A stretch of 64,000 bases of DNA from Jeotgalibacillus sp. ET6. Lineage in GTDB: Bacteria > Bacillota > Bacilli > Bacillales > Jeotgalibacillaceae. The stretch is from the NCBI RefSeq assembly GCF_029667115.1, contig NZ_JARUIU010000002.1:558001-622000 (forward strand), in the 5' to 3' direction. Positions 40,693 to 49,939 of this stretch are shown piece by piece; position 1 is the first letter of the stretch; each line of letters starts with the position of its first letter. Position numbers and translations under genes: made by a program. The notes beneath the pieces are model-generated. The model was not told where the DNA came from. It did not search any database and worked only from the letters and a program-made list of their open reading frames with translations.

Positions 40693-41985
40693 ATGCCATT
40701 TAAAATTGTGTTACCGGATAAAGCACTGTGGCTGTTTTTTTGGGCAGGCTTAATGCTTATCGCTGGCGCACTCGTGCCTGTAATTGGTACGACGGCAGCC
40801 ATCTATTTTCTAATCGTCGTGTTATCTGGTTTAATTGCTGTTTTCTTTTCCACCCTTTTTGGACATCCGCCGCTTGTGCTGAAAATTATCCTTTTAGCTA
40901 TTTCGGTTCGCGTTGTGATGCTGGTCCTGCTGAAAATTTATTCCTATCAAAATGGCCTGGACGGCTTTTTTCCCGGCGATATTGATGCTCTTGCTTACCA
41001 TGGAGATGCTGTAAAAGCGCTGGCGACCCATTCATGGTATGAGGCATTACAGGGAAACCTGTCCTATACGATTTTTGTCGCTTTTTTATATAATTTGTTT
41101 GGCATTGACATGATGATTCCTCAGCTGATCAACCTGGGGGTAACGGTCATCATTGTACCGTTGTTGTATGAACTTGGTATGCGAGTTGGAGGAAAAAAAG
41201 CAGCAGTAGCGGCCGCTTTGCTGTGGAGCTTGTTTCCGAGCGCCATTTTCTGGTCCATCTCGTTATTAAAGGATGCCTTTGTTGTATTTGGTATGGTTCT
41301 TGCAAGCTTTCTTGTTCTTTCCCTGACAAAAGCTAAAATTTCTGTTGTGGATCTCGTCATTGGACTGAGCGGGGTTGTCGTTATCTCCTATATGCGTCCT
41401 CAGTTTTTATTGGCGATCTCGATTCCTGTACTGATCTACCTCGCTGTCCAGTTTTTCAGAGGAAATAGCAGCTTTTTGCGCAACTGTATTTTAATTATTG
41501 CAGCAGTAGGTGTGTTCAGTGCCACATCGGCTGGCGATATTATCGTGCAGACCTTTGGCAATTCCACTTCAGATGAAGGGGTCGACCGCATTAATGAAAT
41601 AGCGCTTGACGGGGGTTCAGGAATTCATATTGTTACGCTGTTTTCTCCTGAAATCCGCTGGCTTGTTCAGCTTCCATTCTCTATATTTGCTCCATTCCCA
41701 TGGCAGTGGTTTTCATTTAGCCAGGCAATCTATTTAATGTCGGCATTTGAAATGCTTTGCTGGTATGTACTGTATTACTACATGTGGAAAAACAGAAAAG
41801 ATATATTTGAAAATCATACAGGGAAAATGATTTTTCTGTATGCGTTTTCCATCTTTATAGCGGTTTCCTTTAGCCTGCCGAATATCGGATCCATTTATCG
41901 CTACCGGTTGGCTGCCATGGCCATGCTGCTTCCACTGATCTTTTTTACTGCCAGAAAGAAAAATAAGAGAGCCGGGCCTTTATGA
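40693..41985 (+). CDS. Polytopic membrane protein, candidate polysaccharide polymerase (Wzy-like)
   Basis: A 430-residue protein with about ten hydrophobic segments and a large loop after residue 85 containing FFPGDIDALAYHGDAVKAL. The sequence resembles the C/GT39-type membrane glycosyltransferases and Wzy proteins, which are too divergent for confident assignment. Its place between flippase and glycosyltransferase genes supports a polymerase role. Its stop overlaps the next start (ATGA). Confidence 0.7.
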   Translation: MPFKIVLPDKALWLFFWAGLMLIAGALVPVIGTTAAIYFLIVVLSGLIAVFFSTLFGHPPLVLKIILLAISVRVVMLVLLKIYSYQNGLDGFFPGDIDALAYHGDAVKALATHSWYEALQGNLSYTIFVAFLYNLFGIDMMIPQLINLGVTVIIVPLLYELGMRVGGKKAAVAAALLWSLFPSAIFWSISLLKDAFVVFGMVLASFLVLSLTKAKISVVDLVIGLSGVVVISYMRPQFLLAISIPVLIYLAVQFFRGNSSFLRNCILIIAAVGVFSATSAGDIIVQTFGNSTSDEGVDRINEIALDGGSGIHIVTLFSPEIRWLVQLPFSIFAPFPWQWFSFSQAIYLMSAFEMLCWYVLYYYMWKNRKDIFENHTGKMIFLYAFSIFIAVSFSLPNIGSIYRYRLAAMAMLLPLIFFTARKKNKRAGPL

Positions 41986-43115
41986 AGAAAAACATTCTTT
42001 TCGTGACAACGATCGTCCGGACCGTTGAAGCGTTTCTGATTCCACATATTCAATCTTTCCTTGATCAGGGCTATGAGGTCGGGGTGGCTGCGAATATCGA
42101 TGGGACTTCCGTGGACTTTCTAACCCGTCTCGGCGTCAAGGTTCACCATGTTCCTTTTAGCCGCTCTCTTTTTCATTTTGGCAATGTAAAATCGTTTTTC
42201 AAAATGAGGCGCGTATGCAAGGGCTATTCTGTTCTGCACCTTCATACACCCATCGCCTCTTTTTTAAGCCGGATGGCCGCTTCCTCTAAACAAAAAACAC
42301 TTTATACAGCGCATGGATTTCATTTTAATGAACAGGAGTCCTGGTGGAAAAATAGTTTCTTTAAAGGAATGGAAAAAGTAGCCGCAACTAAAACAAGTGA
42401 ACTGGTTGTGACAAACCAGGATGACTTAAAAGAAGCTCAGGTTCTTTTCCCGGCCCTCTCACTTCATTACGTTGAAGGGGTAGGCGTGAATATTGAGCAC
42501 TTTAGCCCGCATCGGATAAATTTAAAAAATCCCAGGCACGTAAGAAAAAGTCTCGGGCTCCTTCCCGGAACAAAAGTGATCGTGCATATCGCAGAGCTGA
42601 ATGAAAATAAAAGACAAATAGATGTGGTTGAAGCGGCGTCCCTGCTGCAAAAAGAAATGACTAATTTTGTGATTTTGTTAATTGGAAAAGGACACTTGCA
42701 AAAGGAGATTCAACAGGAGATTTGGAACAGAAAGCTTGAAAAGCATATTCGCTGCATTGGATTTGTTGAAGATATTCCTTCTGTCTTAAACATTGCACAT
42801 ATCGGGCTTCTTGTTTCCCTGAGAGAAGGGCTGCCGCGATCCATAATGGAAATGATGTCAATGGAAATTCCGGTCATTGCGACCAATATTCGCGGCAACC
42901 GGGATTTAGTCCAAAATGGGAAAACTGGTTATTTAGTCGATGTGAAGTCACCTGCCCAAATTGCACAAAAATGCAGGGATCTGCTTGAAAACGAGGAACA
43001 GGCAAAGCAATTTGGCATACTTGGCAGAAAAGTAATCGAAGAGCAGTATTCATTGCCTATTATTCTTAAGAAGATGGATAGCATCTACAAAAAGCTCTGG
43101 AATCAGCAAGATTAA
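41982..43115 (+). CDS. Glycosyltransferase family 4 (EpsD-like)
   Basis: GT-B enzyme of 377 residues. The N-terminal domain has LHLHTPIASFLSRMAA and TAHGFHF, as in EpsD/CapM-type transferases. The donor-binding domain contains LNENKRQIDVVEAA and the acidic SLREGLPRSIMEMMSMEIPV (E-x7-E motif). It adds a sugar to the lipid-linked unit. It is coupled to the preceding gene by a 4-bp overlap. Confidence 0.9.
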   Translation: MKKNILFVTTIVRTVEAFLIPHIQSFLDQGYEVGVAANIDGTSVDFLTRLGVKVHHVPFSRSLFHFGNVKSFFKMRRVCKGYSVLHLHTPIASFLSRMAASSKQKTLYTAHGFHFNEQESWWKNSFFKGMEKVAATKTSELVVTNQDDLKEAQVLFPALSLHYVEGVGVNIEHFSPHRINLKNPRHVRKSLGLLPGTKVIVHIAELNENKRQIDVVEAASLLQKEMTNFVILLIGKGHLQKEIQQEIWNRKLEKHIRCIGFVEDIPSVLNIAHIGLLVSLREGLPRSIMEMMSMEIPVIATNIRGNRDLVQNGKTGYLVDVKSPAQIAQKCRDLLENEEQAKQFGILGRKVIEEQYSLPIILKKMDSIYKKLWNQQD

Positions 43116-43130
43116 ACAGGTGAAAAGCCT

Positions 43131-43808
43131 TTGAAGGGGCGGGATGGAGTGGGGAAGAACTTAATTATCATCGGCTGTGGAGGACATTCCAAGGTAATTG
43201 TGGACATTATTGAGCACATGCCTCAGTTTCGAATTTTAGGGTTGATTGATGATGATCCTGTGCGGCCATCGCATTTTCAAGGCTATCCTGTGTTAGGTGA
43301 CACAGCTTCGATTAAAACGATAAAAGAACCTGTTTTTGGCGGAATTATTGGAATTGGGGATAACTGGTCACGCAAAAAAGTAGCGGATGTGATTAAAAAA
43401 TCAAATCCAAACTTTCCATTTATCACGATTATTCATCCAACTGCTTATGTAAGTCCAAGATGTCATATCGGTGCCGGCACCGCCATCATGGCTGGAGCGA
43501 TTATTAATAGTGATGTAAGCATTGGGGAGCACTGTATTGTAAATACTCTTGGGTCTGTTGCTCATGATTGTGTAATTGGAGATTATTCAAGCGTTGGACC
43601 TGGCGCACATTTAGGCGGAAATGTTGTGATTGGAGACAATTCCGCTGTTTCGCTTGGCGCGCGGATCCTTCATGGGCGAACGATTGGAGATCATACGGTG
43701 GTGGGGGCAGGCGCCACGGTAACAAAGGATTTTGGTGATCTGGGTGTCGTTTACGGAGCACCGGCAAAATGGATCAGACCGCGTCTTCAGGAAGAAACAT
43801 ATTTATAA
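43131..43808 (+). CDS. Sugar O/N-acetyltransferase, PglD/EpsM (NeuD) type
   Basis: A 225-residue protein. The N-terminal Rossmann-like part starts with LIIIGCGGHSKVIVDII and is followed by left-handed beta-helix hexapeptide repeats with catalytic His in SVAHDCVIGD. The family acetylates UDP-4-amino sugars. With the dehydratase (47134) and aminotransferase (44782) it completes a UDP-diacetamido-sugar pathway. The start is TTG with AGGTG upstream; a GTG at 43149 is an alternative. Confidence 0.9.
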   Translation: MKGRDGVGKNLIIIGCGGHSKVIVDIIEHMPQFRILGLIDDDPVRPSHFQGYPVLGDTASIKTIKEPVFGGIIGIGDNWSRKKVADVIKKSNPNFPFITIIHPTAYVSPRCHIGAGTAIMAGAIINSDVSIGEHCIVNTLGSVAHDCVIGDYSSVGPGAHLGGNVVIGDNSAVSLGARILHGRTIGDHTVVGAGATVTKDFGDLGVVYGAPAKWIRPRLQEETYL

Positions 43809-43830
43809 AGCGGCAGAAGGAGGGAGCACA

Positions 43831-44769
43831 ATGAAAAAAATCCTCATGATGAACTCTACTAAAGCTTATTTGCCTCAAATAGATGCCACCATTCAATATT
43901 TTGATAAAAAAGAGAGCGGTTTTAAATTTTTTGACTCTGCTCAAATCGGCTCTTTTTCGTTTTCTGACTTCGATGCCCTATGGACATTTCCAGGAATTGA
44001 TCGGTCAGCACCCGATGGAATGCCGCTTATTCATGAATACGCATCGTTATCTACAGGCATATTTCCAAAGGGGAAAAATATGATTAAACGTAGCCTGAAT
44101 CAAAAGCCGGATCTCCGGATTTTTTTAAATGAGTTTGTTGAAAATGGAATGCAGTTTAAAGATGAGGTCGTTTCTCTTCAGCGGGACATGGGAGTAGATG
44201 ATCTTTTTTTTCGTTATCAGGACAGGGTAAAGCAATATGATTGTGTTTATATTGGTGCGATTACGAAAGCCAGGGGCATCGATCATTTTCTCAGACAGTT
44301 TAAACAGCTGAAGGAAAAACGCTCCCTGTTAATGATTGGAACTGTACCGGATGATATTTACGAAGAATTTAAAGCAGATGATCATATTATTTTTACAGGC
44401 AGCATCCCATACAAGGACGTGCCAAAATACGCCTCTCAAGCTGTTTACGGCATTAATTATATGCCGGATAAATACCCCTATAACCTTCAAACTTCCACAA
44501 AGCTGCTGGAGTATTTAGCCATGAACCTGAGGATTATCTCAACGGAGTATAAGTGGGTCAACTACTTTAAAGAAAAACACAATCTGTCTTTTATTACCGT
44601 GGATGCTTCCTTGTCGGATTTGGAAAAGAAACTGATCAGCCACCCCCCTCAGTCCATACAAAAAGAATTTTTGGAATCCTTATCCTGGTCCAATGTCATC
44701 AAAAAATCAGGCCTTGAACAACGTATGAATGATCTTTTTAGCCAGTATAAAAACCTTTCAGGAAAGTGA
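43831..44769 (+). CDS. Glycosyltransferase (GT-B, GT1/GT4-like)
   Basis: A 312-residue protein. The C-terminal half contains YIGAITKARGIDHFLRQFK, FTGSIPYKDVPKYAS and TSTKLLEYLAMNLRII, the layout of GT4-type donor-binding domains. The N-terminal acceptor domain is short and divergent. The ATG at 43831 follows AGGAGGGAG; an upstream in-frame start lies inside the preceding gene. Confidence 0.85.
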   Translation: MKKILMMNSTKAYLPQIDATIQYFDKKESGFKFFDSAQIGSFSFSDFDALWTFPGIDRSAPDGMPLIHEYASLSTGIFPKGKNMIKRSLNQKPDLRIFLNEFVENGMQFKDEVVSLQRDMGVDDLFFRYQDRVKQYDCVYIGAITKARGIDHFLRQFKQLKEKRSLLMIGTVPDDIYEEFKADDHIIFTGSIPYKDVPKYASQAVYGINYMPDKYPYNLQTSTKLLEYLAMNLRIISTEYKWVNYFKEKHNLSFITVDASLSDLEKKLISHPPQSIQKEFLESLSWSNVIKKSGLEQRMNDLFSQYKNLSGK

Positions 44770-44781
44770 TGTGAAGACGGA

Positions 44782-45936
44782 ATGGGCGCTAAACCGGAAA
44801 GGATTTTTCTCTCTTCACCACATATGGGTTCAGCCGAGCAATTGTTTATCAATGACGCCTTCGATACAAATTGGATTGCTCCTGTAGGTCCGCATCTGAC
44901 CAAATTTGAAGAAGAAGTGGCGGCTTACTCAGGGACAAAAGGGGCCGTTGCGGTCACTTCCGGAACAGCAGCTATTCATTTAGCGCTTAGAGCTCTCGGG
45001 ATAGGTTCAGGAGATGTTGTTTTTTGTTCTTCCTTTACATTCGTAGCAAGTGCAAATCCGATCCTCTACCAGGGGGCAAAACCGGTGTTCATCGATTCGG
45101 AACCGGAGAGCTGGAATATGAGTCCTAAGGCGCTGAAACGGGCTTTGGAGGAAGCGGAGAAAAGTGGACAGCTGCCTAAAGCCATTGTTGCAGTAAATTT
45201 ATACGGACAGAGTGCAGATTATGATGAACTAAAAAAAATCTGTGAGCGGTATCAAGTGCCGATTGTCGAGGATGCGGCTGAGTCACTTGGCGCCACCTAT
45301 AAAGGCAAAGCCAGTGGAACATTTGGTGAATTTGGCATTTTTTCATTTAATGGAAATAAAATCATCACCACTTCAAATGGCGGCATGATCGTCTCAGATG
45401 ATATGGATGCGCTGCAAAAAATCCGTTTCTGGTCCACACAGGCAAAAGACATTGCGAAATACTATCAGCACAGCGAAACAGGGTATAACTACCGCCTGAG
45501 CAATGTCCTTGCTGGAATTGGCCGCGGGCAGCTTATGGTGCTTGACGATCGGGTGGAAGCACGCAGAAGAGTTTTTAACCGCTATCAGGAAGCATTCAGC
45601 GGCTTAAGAGGGATTCACTTTATGCCCGAGACAAAGCATGGCCGTTCAACCCGCTGGCTGACTGCCTTAACACTTGATTCCTCTGTGATCACCGCTCCTC
45701 CTGAGAAAATTATAGAGGCCTTAGAAGTACAGAACATTGAAACCCGAAGATTGTGGAAGCCCATGCACAGACAGCCGTTATATGCTCACTGCAATTATTA
45801 TCCTCATGACGAACAAACCAGTGTATGTGATTCGCTGTTTGCTTCTGGACTTTGTCTCCCTTCCGGCTCAAATTTGACCCCATCTCAGCAAAATAGAGTC
45901 ATTGATGCTCTGCTCCCGTTTTTTGTTCAGCGCTGA
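44782..45936 (+). CDS. DegT/DnrJ/EryC1 aminotransferase (EpsN/PglE type)
   Basis: PLP enzyme of 384 residues. The Schiff-base Lys lies in SFNGNKIITTSNGG; VTSGTAAIHLAL and VEDAAESLGA are family motifs. It would aminate the 4-keto sugar made by the dehydratase at 47134. It begins 12 bp after the previous gene with a weak GAAGACGG site. Confidence 0.93.
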   Translation: MGAKPERIFLSSPHMGSAEQLFINDAFDTNWIAPVGPHLTKFEEEVAAYSGTKGAVAVTSGTAAIHLALRALGIGSGDVVFCSSFTFVASANPILYQGAKPVFIDSEPESWNMSPKALKRALEEAEKSGQLPKAIVAVNLYGQSADYDELKKICERYQVPIVEDAAESLGATYKGKASGTFGEFGIFSFNGNKIITTSNGGMIVSDDMDALQKIRFWSTQAKDIAKYYQHSETGYNYRLSNVLAGIGRGQLMVLDDRVEARRRVFNRYQEAFSGLRGIHFMPETKHGRSTRWLTALTLDSSVITAPPEKIIEALEVQNIETRRLWKPMHRQPLYAHCNYYPHDEQTSVCDSLFASGLCLPSGSNLTPSQQNRVIDALLPFFVQR

Positions 45937-46015
45937 AAATGCACAATGCCCTTCCTGTTAAGCCAGCATTTACACACATGCATTCCCTCCACCTCAGGGA
46001 AGGATAGGTGATACT

Positions 46016-47035
46016 GTGGAAAATCGAATAGTAAGTGAAATAAACAGCTTTACATGTCCCTTTGAGCAGCGGATTGCAACAGTCGGCACCACTGCCAGAG
46101 ATTCCCTGCCATTTGCTGTTCTGCCAAGAAGAACGGCACTTGGATATGAAGCGATCAATTTCCTGGTCGTTTCACCTGACGCAGCCAGGGAATTATTTTC
46201 ATTAGTAGATCCCCATGTCGCCTATTTGTTTATCGATATCGAATCAAAAAAAGAGATTGATTTGCTGCAAATTGCCAAAACCATTGTAAAAAAAGCTCGA
46301 ATCATCGCCTATAAACCAAATGATACAACGCTTGAAGCTGCCGATTTGTTTCTCCGGCATTCCTTTAAAGATGAGCTCGAAAACAAAAAAATGCTTATTT
46401 ATGGAGCAGGCAATCTAGGTTCCAAGCTCGCACTGCGATTGGCTGAAAGGGGCTGCAGCATTTATTTAAGCTCCAGAAATGATGAAAAAACAAAAGAAAT
46501 TGTGAAGGTATTGAACTATCTTCTTCCTAAATTTGCGAAGAATAAGATTCACTATCTTAAAACCGGCACCTATGAGCCTCTGGAGTTGGATTGTCTGATT
46601 TCGTTTACCTCATCCTCTCATGTCATTCCACCTGAAATGGCCGTCATGATGAAAACAAAGAGCGTGGCACTGGATGGAGGAATTAATAACTTTACCCCCC
46701 AATTTATTTTAGAAGCGAGCGGTAAGGAGATTACCTGCTACCGGCTGGATGTAAGAGCGGCTTTTCCTCATACGCTTTTATATTTGATTCAGTATATACG
46801 GGATTTTTATACGAATATTCAAGGAGAAGTGAAATGGGACAACGGCATTAGAGTGGTGGCGGGAGGAATCATTGGCAATGACGGGGATATTGTGGTGGAC
46901 CGCATTCAGCAGCCTACCCAGATTGTCGGGATTGCAAATGGAGTGGGCGGCTTGAAGGATGAGCAGGATTATACAGCAAAAGATCAGTCGCAGCTTACTG
47001 TTTTCCGGAAATCGCTTCAGCAGGAAAAACGATAA
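46016..47035 (+). CDS. Rossmann-fold dehydrogenase-like protein of unknown role
   Basis: A 339-residue protein not recognised as a standard polysaccharide gene. A central dinucleotide-binding motif KMLIYGAGNLGSKLALRLAERG (positions about 129-150, glycines GxGxxG) and an SSRN acidic/basic loop suggest NAD(P) use, as in shikimate dehydrogenase or glutamyl-tRNA reductase. The N-terminal 125 residues are unassigned. GTG start with AGGATAGG. It is the last forward gene of the cluster, so it may modify a sugar or side-chain precursor. Confidence 0.72.
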   Translation: MENRIVSEINSFTCPFEQRIATVGTTARDSLPFAVLPRRTALGYEAINFLVVSPDAARELFSLVDPHVAYLFIDIESKKEIDLLQIAKTIVKKARIIAYKPNDTTLEAADLFLRHSFKDELENKKMLIYGAGNLGSKLALRLAERGCSIYLSSRNDEKTKEIVKVLNYLLPKFAKNKIHYLKTGTYEPLELDCLISFTSSSHVIPPEMAVMMKTKSVALDGGINNFTPQFILEASGKEITCYRLDVRAAFPHTLLYLIQYIRDFYTNIQGEVKWDNGIRVVAGGIIGNDGDIVVDRIQQPTQIVGIANGVGGLKDEQDYTAKDQSQLTVFRKSLQQEKR

Positions 47036-47099
47036 AAAACCTTCAGAGAGATTCACGAATTCGATGATCGATTCCTGAATCATTTTCTGGAGGTTTTTT
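47033..47099. terminator. Long bidirectional terminator at the end of the polysaccharide cluster
   Basis: AAAAAACCTTCAGA pairs with TCTGGAGGTTTTTT, with additional imperfect pairing of GATTCACGAAT to ATTCCTGAATC inside. It serves both converging transcripts. Confidence 0.85.
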
Positions 47100-47133
47100 C
47101 TGAGCATGCATCAGGATACTGAACAGAAATAAA

Positions 47134-48987
47134 TTATTGTCCGTTTTCATCGCCTGATAGCAAATAGGACGGGACAATTTCTTTTAAACATTTTTTAAGA
47201 TCTTCTGTTTGTTCTTCTTTTTCATTATTTTTAATCAAATCTTTTAGTCTTTGGATTTTCTCCGGCATATTGTAGTTTTCAATTTCCACAGGCTGCGCAA
47301 TGAAAATCAGTTCATGCTTTGAGGACCGATTGCCTTCCTCAGCTGACAGCAGCTCTTCATAAAGCTTTTCGCCAGGCCTCATCCCGGAGTACTTTATTTC
47401 AATGTCTTTACCCGGCGTAAGGCCGGATAGGGTAATTAAATTTCTTGCAAGGTCGCTGATTTTTACCGGCTCTCCCATATCAAGTACGAATGTCTCGCCT
47501 CCTGTTGATAGGCCTCCTGCCTGGATCACAAGCTGAACTGCTTCAGGAATGGTCATAAAATACCGTGTCATATCAGGGTGAGTGACCGTAATGGGGCCGC
47601 CTTCAAGAATTTGCTGTTTAAATAAAGGGATCACGCTTCCTCTGCTCCCCAGAACATTTCCAAAGCGCACAGCAGCAAATCGGGTGGAACTGAAGGAGTT
47701 GATGTGCTGAATGTAAAGCTCGGCAATTCGTTTGGTAACTCCCATGACGCTCGTCGGGTTAACCGCTTTATCCGTAGAGACGAGAACAAATTTTTCTGCC
47801 CCGCTTTCATGAGCGCACTCAGCCATGATACGTGTGCCAAATACATTATTTTTAATGGCTTCGGTCGGATTGTATTCCATGAGGGGAACATGTTTGTGGG
47901 CAGCAGCATGGAAAATAACCTGTGGATGGAAGTCGCGGAAAACACGCTGTATCCTTTTCCGGTCCTGTACGTCACCAATGATCGGCTCAATTTGCAGCTG
48001 AGGAAAACGGCTTCTCAGTTCTCTTTCAATCAAGTAAATACTGTTTTCACCATGACCAAGAAGAAGGAGGGTGGATGGACTGAATTGAGCAATCTGCCTG
48101 CACAGCTCGCTGCCGATTGAACCGCCTGCCCCGCTGACGAGAACAACTTTATCGGTTAAGTAGCTTGCGATTAAATCAAGATCGAGTTTAATTGGAGCTC
48201 TTCCCAGCAAATCCTCTACTTTTACTTCCCGGATGGTGGTCGCAATCCGTCCATTTATAATATCGTTAATTCTCGGGAGAATTTTCACATCAATCCGGTG
48301 GTCCTTGCAAATCGTAACAATTGCAGAGATCTCAGGGCCAGAGGCGGAAGGAATCGCGATAATAACCGTTTCAATGGCGTATTCCTTAATGACTTTATGA
48401 ATGTCGTGACGAGACCCAACGATTGGAATACCGCTTATTTCTGCATCCAGCTTATCCAGCGCATCATCGATGAAGGCTACAGGATAAAGAGGGGAGTTAT
48501 GTGATTTTCTTAATTCATTCAGCACAAGCCGCCCTGCATTGCCCGCGCCAATAATCAGTGTGCGCCGTCCGTTCTCATTTCCGGTCTCTCTAAGACTGTA
48601 GCGTATTTTTGTAAAAATCCTGATAAATGATACTCCGCAAACGATAAAAACCCAGCTAAGCAAAAATAAAGCAAATGGAATCGCATATCCGTTAATCTTT
48701 TCAAGTAAAACCTGCGCGCTCCAGCAAACTAAAATCGACAGGATTGCCGTTTTTGATATGAGATAAAACTCATAATGACTCACATACCGCCAGAAATTTT
48801 TGTACACATTAAAGTATAAAAATGCTCCGATGAACGTGAGGGAGTAGAGCAATGTCAGATAAACAGCTTCAAGCAGGAAATCACTAAAATAAGGTCCAAG
48901 CAGCAAGTAGCAGCTTCCGGCAACTGAAGCAAAAATGATGAAGATATCTGTCAAACTGGAAAATAAAATCCGTTTATTTCTCTTCAA
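47134..48987 (-). CDS. Nucleotide-sugar 4,6-dehydratase, membrane type (PglF/EpsC/WbpM-like)
   Basis: A 617-residue protein. Four N-terminal transmembrane helices (about 10-120) precede a first Rossmann domain (IIGAGNAGR) and the catalytic SDR domain (VSGAGGSIGSELCRQI, then VSTDKAVNPTSVMGVTKR). It makes UDP-4-keto-6-deoxy-GlcNAc, first step to bacillosamine-type sugars. TTG start at 48987 with TGGAGGAG, which is better placed than the longer ATG start at 49047. It is convergent with the rest of the cluster. Confidence 0.93.
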   Translation of the reverse strand: MKRNKRILFSSLTDIFIIFASVAGSCYLLLGPYFSDFLLEAVYLTLLYSLTFIGAFLYFNVYKNFWRYVSHYEFYLISKTAILSILVCWSAQVLLEKINGYAIPFALFLLSWVFIVCGVSFIRIFTKIRYSLRETGNENGRRTLIIGAGNAGRLVLNELRKSHNSPLYPVAFIDDALDKLDAEISGIPIVGSRHDIHKVIKEYAIETVIIAIPSASGPEISAIVTICKDHRIDVKILPRINDIINGRIATTIREVKVEDLLGRAPIKLDLDLIASYLTDKVVLVSGAGGSIGSELCRQIAQFSPSTLLLLGHGENSIYLIERELRSRFPQLQIEPIIGDVQDRKRIQRVFRDFHPQVIFHAAAHKHVPLMEYNPTEAIKNNVFGTRIMAECAHESGAEKFVLVSTDKAVNPTSVMGVTKRIAELYIQHINSFSSTRFAAVRFGNVLGSRGSVIPLFKQQILEGGPITVTHPDMTRYFMTIPEAVQLVIQAGGLSTGGETFVLDMGEPVKISDLARNLITLSGLTPGKDIEIKYSGMRPGEKLYEELLSAEEGNRSSKHELIFIAQPVEIENYNMPEKIQRLKDLIKNNEKEEQTEDLKKCLKEIVPSYLLSGDENGQ

Positions 48988-49157
48988 CTTAACTCCTCCA
49001 TTTTTATTTTTAATTCGCAGCCTGCCCGACTTTTTTATCTGGTTCAACTGCCCAGAGAAAAATCTAGTAAGCTACTCTCTTTATATGATAAAAACCGGAA
49101 ATTGGTGATGGGCAAAGAGCAAAAAGGGCAGGTGGGATAAGGGTTTACTCTATTTTT
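48988..49157. other. Gap upstream of the dehydratase gene
   Basis: It should hold the promoter of the reverse-strand dehydratase; no clear -35/-10 pair was identified. No gene seen. Confidence 0.3.
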
Positions 49158-49640
49158 CAAGAAGCCGCTGTTTCTCACATGAAAAAGCTCGGGACAAGCC
49201 TTCAATTGAACGTCTAAAGCCTGAGGTTGAATCGTCAAAAAGGTATAAAGCCTTTTGGACCTTAAGCATCAAACCAAAATAAGCAGTTGAATAATTCAGC
49301 CCAGCTTTCATTCGAGATTGTTGAGCGAAAAGATCTGTACGATCGATTACTGGCTTATATTTTTGTGGAGGGTGTTTCTATTCTGGAAACATCGCTTAGG
49401 GAAGGTGTAGGTCGTGCACATATGTATACCCTCCGAATCCTCATCATTTGGACGGTTATAAAGTTGCCGAAGAAGAATGGGAAGCTGAGGGTCCGGGGTT
49501 TTGGTCAGTAGAACTATGCAACTTCAGATAGTTTCGATCGTGATGTGGTGACGATTTTTCCAAATGGAGCAGCACATGACCCTTCAGCATATCTGCCTGG
49601 ATTGGATCGTGATAAAGATCATTAGGCGTGTAAAGCATGA
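49158..49640 (+). pseudogene. Decayed thermonuclease (SNase family) with Excalibur domain
   Basis: Pieces in several frames together match a staphylococcal-nuclease-like protein followed by a calcium-binding Excalibur motif. In order: EAAVSHMKKLGTSLQLNV then a stop; in the same frame KDLYDRLLAYIFVEGVS and LREGVGRAHMYT; after a frameshift PPNPHHLDGYKVAEEEWE and GPGFWSVEL then a stop; after another shift DPSAYLPGLDRDKDH, stop, ACK. At least four lesions, and the N-terminal part is missing. Confidence 0.72.
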
Positions 49641-49856
49641 GGGGAAGTTTCATATTCTTTTTTTCATTCAAGCTTGAAATGGAAGTACTGTATTAAGAAA
49701 GGATCTGTAAAATTTCAAAATAGAATTTCAACTAGATTTATATAAGGGTTTGTACTTAGATGGATAGTATAAACAAAAGATTAAATGGATTATAAAGCAA
49801 CCTGAATTAAATCTGCCTCGAGTATTTAGTGTGGAAATGGAAAAGGCAAAAAAGAC

Positions 49857-49894
49857 TACTAGAATAAACACTAGTACTAGTGTTTATTCTAGTA
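49857..49894 (-). terminator. Perfect 38-bp palindrome, terminator for the C1q-like gene
   Basis: Perfectly self-complementary, with outer arms TACTAGAATAAACACTAGT. An adjoining palindrome AGTAACTTC/GAAGTTACT (49891-49909) overlaps it by four bases. On the reverse strand a run of T follows the hairpin. Confidence 0.82.
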
Positions 49895-49939
49895 ACTTCT
49901 GAAGTTACTTTATAGAATTACTTAAGTCTTTTGAGTGGT

